Positions 50,881-64,000 of a DNA stretch of 64,000 nucleotides are shown in pieces (the stretch's first letter is position 1; the number at the start of each line of letters is the position of its first letter). Under the pieces are notes generated by a model that had not been told where the DNA came from, searched no databases, and saw nothing but the letters and a program-made list of their open reading frames with translations. A program made the position numbers and the translations under genes. The stretch spans positions 1,564,095 to 1,628,094 of the forward strand of contig NZ_LR733312.1 in assembly GCF_902506295.1 (NCBI RefSeq). The letters run 5' to 3'. Origin of the DNA: Luteimonas sp. 9C. Lineage in GTDB: Bacteria > Pseudomonadota > Gammaproteobacteria > Xanthomonadales > Xanthomonadaceae.

Positions 50881-51657
50881 ATGCAACCGCTCAAGCGCAA
50901 GGCGTACGAAGCCGCTCTCGCACCCATGCAGATCGAACTCGCCGCAGTCGCACGCTGGCTGCAGCACAGCGGCCGCCGGTTGCTCGTGCTGTTCGAGGGC
51001 CGCGACACGGCCGGCAAGGGCGGCGCGATCCAGGCGATCGCCGAGCATCTCAACCCGCGCCAGTGCCATGTGGTGGCGCTGCCCAAACCCAGCGATCGCG
51101 AAGCCGGCCAGTGGTACTTCCAGCGGTATGTCACCCAGCTGCCGTCGGCCGGCGAAATCGCCCTGTTCGATCGCAGCTGGTACAACCGCGCCGGCGTCGA
51201 ATCGGTGATGGGCTATGCGACACCTGCGCAGGTCGACGCCTTCCTCGACCAGACGCCCGGCTTCGAACGGCAACTGGTCGACGACGGCATCCTGCTGTTC
51301 AAGTACTGGCTGGGCTGCGACCAGGCGCAGCAGGAGGCGCGGTTCGCCGAGCGCCTGCACGACCCGCTCAAGCGCTGGAAGCTTTCGCCGGTCGATGTGG
51401 CCGCGCGATCGCGCTACGACGACTACACCCGGGCGCGCGACGTGATGCTGCGCGAGACCCATACCGCGCATGCGCCGTGGACGCTGGTGGACTTCAACGA
51501 CCAGCGCCGCGGACGCCTGACCCTGATCCGCGACCTGCTCGACCGGCTGCCCGACAGCCATGTCGATGCCCCGGCGCTGCGCTTCCCCGCGCTCAAGCGC
51601 AAACCGCGGCAGGAACGCTACGACGTGCTGCAGCCGATCACGCCGTTCGAGCCCTGA
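50881..51657 (+). CDS. ppk2: Polyphosphate kinase 2
   Basis: A 258-residue single-domain PPK2 that transfers phosphate between polyphosphate and nucleotides. Walker A FEGRDTAGKGGAI (about 38-50, Lys46), FDRSWYNRAGVE (Walker B region, near 100) and LFKYWLGCD are the family blocks. A good Shine-Dalgarno AGGAG (50870-50874) precedes the ATG. Whether it prefers ADP, GDP or AMP cannot be told here. Confidence 0.92.
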   Translation: MQPLKRKAYEAALAPMQIELAAVARWLQHSGRRLLVLFEGRDTAGKGGAIQAIAEHLNPRQCHVVALPKPSDREAGQWYFQRYVTQLPSAGEIALFDRSWYNRAGVESVMGYATPAQVDAFLDQTPGFERQLVDDGILLFKYWLGCDQAQQEARFAERLHDPLKRWKLSPVDVAARSRYDDYTRARDVMLRETHTAHAPWTLVDFNDQRRGRLTLIRDLLDRLPDSHVDAPALRFPALKRKPRQERYDVLQPITPFEP

Positions 51658-51669
51658 GCGCGGTCGCTC

Positions 51670-54697
<3,028 letters not shown>

Positions 54698-54768
54698 ACG
54701 TCCAGGACGCGCAGGCCGTCGCCGCCGGTATCATGGGCGGCCCGCTTCACCGCCAGGACCGCATCACG

Positions 54769-55257
54769 ATGGACGAGCTGCTGATCGTCACCACCGGTGG
54801 CACGATCGACAAGATCTACTTCGACGACAAGTCGGACTTCCAGGTGGGCGATCCGCAGATCGGGCGCATGCTCGAGGAACTGGGCGTCGCGTTCCGCTTC
54901 CGGGTGATTCCGATCATCCGCAAGGACTCGCTGCACATCAACGACGAGGACCGCGAGCTGATCCGCGCGACCATCGCCGCGCAGCCCGCGAAGCACGTGC
55001 TGCTCACGCACGGCACGGATTCGATGGTGGAGACCGCCAAGGTGCTGTCGTCGATCGCAGGCAAGACCATCATCCTGACCGGTGCGCTGAGCCCGGCGCG
55101 GTTCCGCGGTTCCGATGCGGAATTCAACATCGGTACCGCCGTCGGCGCCGTGCAGTCGAAGCCTCCCGGTGTCTACGTGGCGATGAACGGCCGCATCTGG
55201 GACCCGCTCAAGGTCCGCAAGAACGTCGAAGCCAACCGCTTCGAGCCCTTGGGCTGA
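54769..55257 (+). CDS. Single-domain L-asparaginase-like protein
   Basis: A 162-residue protein covering only the N-terminal domain of type I/II L-asparaginases. The nucleophile motif TTGGTID carries Thr12, and the second catalytic motif HGTDSM carries Thr83 and Asp84. A Lys-containing PPGVYVAMNGRIWD segment matches the end of the domain. The C-terminal domain, which completes the active site in dimers of full-length enzymes, is absent with no sign of a frameshift. Activity is therefore uncertain. Confidence 0.85.
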   Translation: MDELLIVTTGGTIDKIYFDDKSDFQVGDPQIGRMLEELGVAFRFRVIPIIRKDSLHINDEDRELIRATIAAQPAKHVLLTHGTDSMVETAKVLSSIAGKTIILTGALSPARFRGSDAEFNIGTAVGAVQSKPPGVYVAMNGRIWDPLKVRKNVEANRFEPLG

Positions 55258-55260
55258 CGC

Positions 55261-55710
55261 TCAGTCGACCGTGGGCCCGCGCATCGGCATGTCGGTGCCG
55301 GGACCGATGGTCATGCGAGAGTCGGGTTCCGCGTACTCGACGTCGGGATCGGCATCGAGCGCATCGAGCAGGCGCCGGGCCTGGGCGGCATCGAGCGTGG
55401 GCTCGATCGACACGACATCGGCGCCGACGGCGAGCCGGCGCAGCCAGGTCACCTTGCGGGGCATGCCCTTGGCATCCATGAGACCCGCGCCGCGCGCGCT
55501 TCCGGCGATGCGATCGGCGACCAGCGTCGGATCCCGTTCCGGCGCGCTGCCGGGTACGTAGCGGACGATGAAACGCTGCTGCATGGCACTGACCTCGCTG
55601 GACGGGGTGGCGGGCGGATCGCCGCCCATCACGCAGCCCGACAGCAGCAGGCCCGTGACGAAAAACGCGGCGCCGAAGCGCCGCGCGATTTCAGGATGGC
55701 ATCGAGGCAT
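55261..55710 (-). CDS. Lipoprotein with free-standing subtilase propeptide (I9) domain
   Basis: A 149-residue protein. The signal peptide ends in the lipobox LLSG-Cys26, and +2 Val does not suggest inner-membrane retention. Residues 45-130 align with the I9 propeptide of the subtilase at 58248-59981. Both share RFIV(R/K)Y, GSA, an RR pair, GADVV, an Asp-Ala-rich helix and ADP-V-E---E-D. No protease domain follows. I9 domains act as intramolecular chaperones and tight inhibitors, so this may be an anchored foldase or inhibitor for a neighbouring subtilase. An upstream Met exists; 55710 fits the signal peptide best. Confidence 0.75.
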   Translation of the reverse strand: MPRCHPEIARRFGAAFFVTGLLLSGCVMGGDPPATPSSEVSAMQQRFIVRYVPGSAPERDPTLVADRIAGSARGAGLMDAKGMPRKVTWLRRLAVGADVVSIEPTLDAAQARRLLDALDADPDVEYAEPDSRMTIGPGTDMPMRGPTVD

Positions 55711-55758
55711 GACGGTCTCCGCGGAGCACGCGCGTGCGTGCGACACCGCATGATGCCG

Positions 55759-55782
55759 TCACCCCGGGCGTACCCGGGGTGA
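55759..55782 (-). terminator. Hairpin after the lysyl endopeptidase gene
   Basis: A perfect 10-bp stem (TCACCCCGGG and complement) with a 4-nt loop lies 12 bp past the protease stop and 49 bp before the I9 lipoprotein ATG. There is no T tract, so readthrough into the lipoprotein gene is possible. Confidence 0.55.
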
Positions 55783-55794
55783 ACACATCCGGCC

Positions 55795-59981
<4,187 letters not shown>

Positions 59982-60420
59982 CCGATAACCCCCAGAACCG
60001 TGAGTGGACCGCCCGCGGGCGGCAAATTGGAGACCGGCGTCGCCAGCTAAACTCCGGGCAACGCCGAGGTGATGCACATGCGGACGTGACAAAACTGACC
60101 GCAAACTGACGCTACGCGACAGCGCAACCGATCCGCAACGGTTCGAGGCGTTAATTTTCCATGAAAAAGAGCGCGTATCGTCACAAAATGACAATACGGG
60201 GCAGGCTTTCTGAACAGCGCAAAGCCTGAATGGCGCGTGGCACCGGCGTGACGTGACGCGGCTGGTGCGTCAGGACAGCGCCGTCAGGTGCGGGAATGGA
60301 CACGCGCACGACGAGGCGCCGCGCGCAGCGCGGCCGGGTTCTTCGTTCGAGATCGCGTCGGGTGTTCCGGGCGCAGGGCGTGGTGCTGCCGGCGACGCGG
60401 GCCGTCGTGCAGCGGGGCCG
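59982..60420. other. 439-bp non-coding region upstream of the subtilase
   Basis: No gene is seen. The part nearest the subtilase (60100-60200) is AT-richer than its surroundings and probably holds the promoter, but no clear hexamer pair stands out. It contains an imperfect palindrome (60174-60198; CGTAT-GTCA arms, one mismatch) and an 8-bp perfect stem-loop (60202-60228). The stretch 60229-60420, past the sufT stop, shows nothing I can support. Confidence 0.4.
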
Positions 60421-60972
60421 TCAGAGCATGCCGGTCTCGAGGCGCGCGGCTTCCGACATCATCGAGCGGTTCCACGGCGGGTCGAACACGAGCTCCACAT
60501 CGGCCTCGACGACCGTGGGAATCAGCTCCAGCTTGCTGCGCACGTCATCGACGAGGATGTCGCCCATGCCGCAGCCCGGCGCGGTGAGGGTCATCTTGAC
60601 CTCCAGCCGGCGCTGGCCGTCGTCCGACGGCTGCACTTCCGCCTCGTAGATGAGACCAAGATCGACCACGTTGATGGGGATCTCGGGATCGAAGCAGGTG
60701 CGCAGCTGGTTCCAGACCATCCGCTCGACCGCGGCATCGTCCGCGCCGTCGGGCAGTTCCAGCGGCACCGGCGGTTCCTTGCCGATCGCATCCGCGTCAC
60801 GGCCGGAGATCCGGAACAGGTTGCCTTCCACGAACAGCGTGTAGCTGCCGCCCAGTGCCTGGGTGATGTAGCCGGCGCTGCCCGCGGGCAGGGTCACGTG
60901 TTCGCCGGCCGGCACGAGGACGGCGGCGCAATCGCGCTCGAAACGGACGGGTTCGCTGCTGCGGGAGTACAT
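60421..60972 (-). CDS. sufT: Fe-S cluster assembly protein SufT (MIP18/DUF59 family)
   Basis: A 183-residue protein. The N-terminal third (about 1-80) is the SufT-specific extension. The MIP18/DUF59 core follows, with DPEIPINVVDLGLIYEAEV, LTAPGCGMGDILVDDV (conserved Cys) and LVFDPPWNRSMMSEAARLETGM. SufT helps mature iron-sulfur proteins. No other suf gene is nearby. The ATG at 60972 (MYSRSSEPVRFERD) fits the family. Confidence 0.9.
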   Translation of the reverse strand: MYSRSSEPVRFERDCAAVLVPAGEHVTLPAGSAGYITQALGGSYTLFVEGNLFRISGRDADAIGKEPPVPLELPDGADDAAVERMVWNQLRTCFDPEIPINVVDLGLIYEAEVQPSDDGQRRLEVKMTLTAPGCGMGDILVDDVRSKLELIPTVVEADVELVFDPPWNRSMMSEAARLETGML

Positions 60973-61060
60973 AGGACCATCAGATGGTGGCCAGGGACGG
61001 CCACGACAAGTGCTGTCATTGTATCGCCGCGCGCCGGTATGCTGGCCGGCCATTTCCGCG

Positions 61061-61495
61061 ATGCAGCCTTCCATGCCGCCAAGGCACCACCCCCAGGGCG
61101 CCCGGCGCTGGCCGATGGCGACCGCCCTGCTGCTGCTCGGCAGCTTCGGCATTGCGGCGGCCTGGATCCTGCTCGCCGACGCCCGCGGCACCCAGACCAG
61201 CTGGATGGCGGTGATCGCGGCGCTCGACGCGGCCTGGCTGCTGCGGCTGGCCCGCACCCGCCCTGGCCCGGTTCGCGCGCTGGCCGGCGTGGCGGCCACC
61301 GCACTGGCGATCGTGGTCGCCAACTTCGGCATCGTCGCCGCCCAGCTCGCGCGTCCGATGGGCATGCTGCCGTGGGAGTCGGTGCTCAAGCTCGGTCCGC
61401 ATCATGCGTACACGCTGGCGTTGCTGGCCAACGCGCCGGTGGATCTGGCCTGGATCGGCGCTGCGATCGTGATCGCGGCGGTGGCATCGCGCTGA
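61061..61495 (+). CDS. Hypothetical small membrane protein
   Basis: A 144-residue protein with four predicted hydrophobic segments (ATALLLLGSFGIAAAWILLA, MAVIAALDAAWLL, ALAGVAATALAIVVANFGIVAA, DLAWIGAAIVIAAVA). It is divergent from sufT (88 bp) and convergent with pntB (13 bp). I do not recognise a family. The start is uncertain: an upstream Met at 61010 is in frame, but the ATG at 61061 leaves a typical short basic N-terminus. Confidence 0.6.
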   Translation: MQPSMPPRHHPQGARRWPMATALLLLGSFGIAAAWILLADARGTQTSWMAVIAALDAAWLLRLARTRPGPVRALAGVAATALAIVVANFGIVAAQLARPMGMLPWESVLKLGPHHAYTLALLANAPVDLAWIGAAIVIAAVASR

Positions 61496-61508
61496 GCCGT
61501 GTGGCGGC

Positions 61509-62897
61509 TCAGTGGCCGCCGTCGAGCGCCTTGAGCTCGGCGACGAGCGCGCCTGCCGCCTCCGCGCCGTCGCCATAGAGCATGCGGGTGTTGTCGGCGT
61601 AGAACAGCGCATTTTCGATACCGGCGAAGCCCGTGCCCTTGCCGCGCTTGATCACCACGACATTCTTCGCCAGCACCACGTCCAGGATCGGCATGCCGTA
61701 GATCGGACTCTGCGGGTCGGTCTTCGCCACCGGGTTGACCACGTCGTTGGCGCCGATCACCAGCACCACGTCGGTGTTCGGGAACTCCGGATTGACGTCG
61801 TCCATGTCGACGATCAAATCGTAGGGCACACCGGCCTCGGCCAGCAGGACGTTCATGTGCCCGGGCATGCGCCCCGCAACAGGGTGGATCGCGAAGCGCA
61901 CCTTGACCCCGCGTTCGATCAGCCGCTGGCTCAGTTCCCAGATCTTGTGCTGCGCCTGGGCCACGGCCATGCCGTAGCCCGGCACGATCACCACCCGCTC
62001 CGCGTACGCCATCAGCGCGGCGACGTCCGCCGCCTCGATCGGTTTCTGGCTGCCTTCGATCGCCGCCGCGGTGCCGCCGCCGCTGAAGCTCGAGAACAGC
62101 ACGCTGGAGATCGAGCGGTTCATCGCCTTGGCCATCAGCCGGGTGAGCAGCATGCCGGCCGCGCCGACCATGGTGCCGGCGATGATCAGCGCCTCGTTGC
62201 CCAGCACATAGCCTTCGAACGCGACCGCGAGCCCGGTCAGCGCGTTGTAGAGCGAAATCACGACCGGCATGTCGGCGCCGCCGATCGGCAATGTCATCAG
62301 CACGCCCAGCGCGAGTGCCAGCACGAAGAACACCACAATCGCCGGCACGCCCAGCGCATGCACGATCAGGCCGCCGGCGATCAGCGCGCCGACGAACACC
62401 GCCAGATTGAAGAGCTGCTGCCCCGGGAACACGTAGCGCTTGTCCATGCGCCCGTCGAGCTTGGCCCAGGCGATGACCGAGCCCGACAACGCGATCGCGC
62501 CGATCAGGGCGCCCAGCACGGCCAGCACCAGCGACAACGTTGCCGGCGCCTCGCCGGACGACGACCAGCGCAGCAGTTCGACCGCGCCGATCGCCGCCGC
62601 CGAGCCGCCGCCCAGGCCGTTGTAGAGCGCGACCATCTGCGGCATGTCGGTGATCGCCACCTTCTTGCCGGAGATCCACGCGAGCCCGGTGCCGAGCGCG
62701 ATCGCCACCAGCATCAGGCCGAGATTCGCGAGCCCCGGCACGAAGAACGTGGCCACCGTCGCCAGCACCATGCCGACGCCGGCCCACTGGATGCCCGAAC
62801 GCGCGGTCCGCGGTGAGGCCATGCGCTGCAGGCCCAGCAGAAACAGCGTGGCAGCGATGAAATAGCTTGCAGCCACGAGCCACTGCAGGCCGCTCAT
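61509..62897 (-). CDS. pntB: NAD(P) transhydrogenase subunit beta
   Basis: A 462-residue subunit of proton-translocating transhydrogenase, which couples hydride transfer from NADH to NADP with proton flow. The first about 270 residues form membrane domain II. Domain III, which binds NADP(H), shows VPGYGMAVAQAQHKIWEL, HPVAGRMPGHMNVLLAEA and the VVIKRG end region. An in-frame GTG precedes, but the ATG at 62897 (MSGLQWLVAASYF) is preferred. It lies 43 bp after pntAB. Confidence 0.95.
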   Translation of the reverse strand: MSGLQWLVAASYFIAATLFLLGLQRMASPRTARSGIQWAGVGMVLATVATFFVPGLANLGLMLVAIALGTGLAWISGKKVAITDMPQMVALYNGLGGGSAAAIGAVELLRWSSSGEAPATLSLVLAVLGALIGAIALSGSVIAWAKLDGRMDKRYVFPGQQLFNLAVFVGALIAGGLIVHALGVPAIVVFFVLALALGVLMTLPIGGADMPVVISLYNALTGLAVAFEGYVLGNEALIIAGTMVGAAGMLLTRLMAKAMNRSISSVLFSSFSGGGTAAAIEGSQKPIEAADVAALMAYAERVVIVPGYGMAVAQAQHKIWELSQRLIERGVKVRFAIHPVAGRMPGHMNVLLAEAGVPYDLIVDMDDVNPEFPNTDVVLVIGANDVVNPVAKTDPQSPIYGMPILDVVLAKNVVVIKRGKGTGFAGIENALFYADNTRMLYGDGAEAAGALVAELKALDGGH

Positions 62898-62940
62898 GCG
62901 ATGCACCCTGCGTGCGAACCCGTCTGCGCGCCGAAGGCCA

Positions 62941-63240
62941 TCACTCGGGCTTCCCCGGACGGCCGGAAGGCTTGAACATCTCCAGCATCCGCTCCGTCAC
63001 GACGTAGCCACCGGCGGCGTTGCCGGCGCCCATCAACACGGCGATGAAGCCGATCACTTTCTCCAGCGTGGTCTCGGCGTGGCCGAGCACCAGCATTGCA
63101 CCGATCAGCACGATGCCGTGGATGAAGTTCGAACCCGACATCAGCGGGGTGTGCAGGATCACCGGCACCCGCGAGATGATCACGTGGCCGGCGATCGCCG
63201 CCAGCATGAAGATGTACAGCGCCACGACACCATCGATCAT
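62941..63240 (-). CDS. pntAB: NAD(P) transhydrogenase subunit alpha part 2
   Basis: A 99-residue membrane protein corresponding to the C-terminal membrane part of PntA in split (three-gene) transhydrogenases. It has three hydrophobic segments, and the core HTPLMSGSNFIHGIVLIGAM is diagnostic. The soluble NAD-binding part 1 (PntAA) is expected upstream, but a sigma-factor gene on the opposite strand lies there, so PntAA must be elsewhere or absent. Confidence 0.93.
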   Translation of the reverse strand: MIDGVVALYIFMLAAIAGHVIISRVPVILHTPLMSGSNFIHGIVLIGAMLVLGHAETTLEKVIGFIAVLMGAGNAAGGYVVTERMLEMFKPSGRPGKPE

Positions 63241-63438
63241 CGCGAGTCCCCGTGCCTGTCGTCCGCATCATAACCGCCGTTGAACGGCGCGCCAGCGGCA
63301 CGCCGCCGGGCCACGTCAACCGCCGGGGCCGACATGCGTTGACCTGTGCACACCCCGCCACTGGCGACGACCCTGACAATGGATGGCAGCCACTTCCCAG
63401 ACTCACGAGCGCACCGCGCTCACGGTAGGCTTGGCGAC

Positions 63439-63990
63439 GTGACCGACTCCTCTGTCGCGGCCGACGCCGCCCGCCCTGCCCCGCCCACATCGCTGGAAGG
63501 CTTTCTCGCCAGTGTGGAGCGCCGCGCCTTCCGCTTTGCCGAGCTCGGCCTGCGGCATCGCGACGACGCCTTGGACGCGGTCCAGGACACGATGATCAAG
63601 ATGCTCGGCTATCGCGACCGACCGCCAACGGAATGGACACCGCTGTTCTGGACCGTCCTGCGCAGCCGGATCATCGACGTGCAACGGCGCCGCACGTTCC
63701 GCCTGAGCTGGCTCAGCGATGCGCGCATGCCGGACGGCGAGGAGATCGACTGGGCCGACACCGGTCCCGACCCGGCCCGCAACCACGATGGCCGCGAGGC
63801 CTGGGGACGATTGGCGGAAGGCCTGCGGCAATTGCCGCGACGCCAGCGCGAAGCATTTTCGCTGCGCGTGCTCGAAGAATTCGATGTCGAAACCACCGCC
63901 CGCATCATGGGATGCGGCGAAGGTTCGGTGAAAACCCATCTGTTCCGCGCCCGCGAGGCGCTGCAGAAACACCTGGAGGAATTCCGATGA
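63439..63990 (+). CDS. ECF-like RNA polymerase sigma-70 factor
   Basis: A 183-residue protein with sigma region 2 (LGLRHRDDALDAVQDTMIKMLGY then RSRIIDVQRRR) and region 4 (LPRRQREAFSLRVLEEFDVETTARIMGCGEGSVKTHLFRAREALQ). There are no regions 1 or 3. The GTG start at 63439 (V/MTDSS) suits homologues; in-frame ATGs lie at 63346 and 63379. Its stop overlaps the next ATG (ATGA), a usual arrangement for a cotranscribed anti-sigma gene. Confidence 0.85.
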   Translation: MTDSSVAADAARPAPPTSLEGFLASVERRAFRFAELGLRHRDDALDAVQDTMIKMLGYRDRPPTEWTPLFWTVLRSRIIDVQRRRTFRLSWLSDARMPDGEEIDWADTGPDPARNHDGREAWGRLAEGLRQLPRRQREAFSLRVLEEFDVETTARIMGCGEGSVKTHLFRAREALQKHLEEFR

Positions 63991-64000
63991 ACCGGTCGCA
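63987..64000 (+). CDS. Start of next gene, cut by the window edge
   Basis: An ATG overlaps the sigma-factor stop codon (ATGA); only four codons are visible (Met-Asn-Arg-Ser). By position this could be an anti-sigma factor or a membrane protein of the same operon, but the sequence shown does not allow identification. Confidence 0.4.

Noticed and set aside
60202-60228. 8-bp stem-loop considered as the sufT terminator
   Set aside because: It is about 190 bp beyond the sufT stop and no T tract follows it in either direction.
63241-63438. The spacer before the sigma factor examined for pntAA or a fragment of it
   Set aside because: It is only 198 bp and no frame on the minus strand shows PNT-domain motifs.

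Overview
This is a 64-kb, GC-rich chromosomal window from a gammaproteobacterium. It most probably belongs to the Xanthomonadales (Lysobacteraceae; a Lysobacter- or Luteimonas-like organism). The reasons are the gene order lolB-ispE-tRNA-Gln-prs-rplY-pth-ychF, a tRNA-Trp between tufB and secE, the fusion of the beta, str, S10, spc and alpha ribosomal clusters into one run, a class II DAHP synthase, and secreted proteases of the Lysobacter Lys-C and PPC-tailed subtilase types. The assignment is from gene content only; no search was run.

Layout. (1) 1-6.3 kb: ppiB (minus), then typA, a 2'-5' RNA ligase-like phosphodiesterase, a DUF2127-like membrane protein and a periplasmic unknown (plus). The last meets a class II DAHP synthase tail to tail, and dsbB follows. 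(2) 6.3-40.3 kb: one colinear minus-strand translation and transcription supercluster. In transcription order it runs tRNA-Tyr, tRNA-Gly, tRNA-Thr, tufB, tRNA-Trp, secE, nusG, rplK-rplA, rplJ-rplL, rpoB-rpoC, rpsL-rpsG-fusA-tufA, the S10 operon (rpsJ to rpsQ), the spc operon (rplN to secY), and the alpha operon (rpsM, rpsK, rpsD, rpoA, rplQ). I read sigma-70-like promoters before tRNA-Tyr, rplK, rpsL and rpsJ, a terminator-like attenuator inside the rpsJ leader, and a strong terminator after rplQ. Several internal spacers are unusually long and packed with perfect hairpins. (3) 40.5-47.5 kb, minus: ychF, pth, rplY/ctc, prs, tRNA-Gln, ispE, lolB and a TPR protein. (4) 47.5-51.7 kb, plus: hemA-prfA, moaB, a small XRE regulator and ppk2. 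(5) 51.7-55.3 kb: a TlpA-like lipoprotein and a YihY/BrkB membrane protein (minus), then wrbA, a DUF2069-like protein and a one-domain asparaginase-like protein (plus). (6) 55.3-60.2 kb, minus: a secreted-protease module made of a subtilase, a Lys-C-type lysyl endopeptidase and a lipoprotein that is essentially a free-standing subtilase propeptide (I9) domain. (7) 60.4-64 kb: sufT, a small membrane protein, pntB and pntAB without an adjacent pntAA, and an ECF-like sigma factor whose stop codon overlaps the start of a truncated next gene.

The most unusual items are the orphan I9 lipoprotein beside two exported proteases, the Lys-C-type enzyme with a substituted subsite residue, the transhydrogenase locus lacking its NAD-binding subunit, and the hairpin-rich spacers within the ribosomal cluster. 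Two of those elements recur: a GATTCGGGATT-type inverted repeat and a GGCATGGGGAG hairpin.
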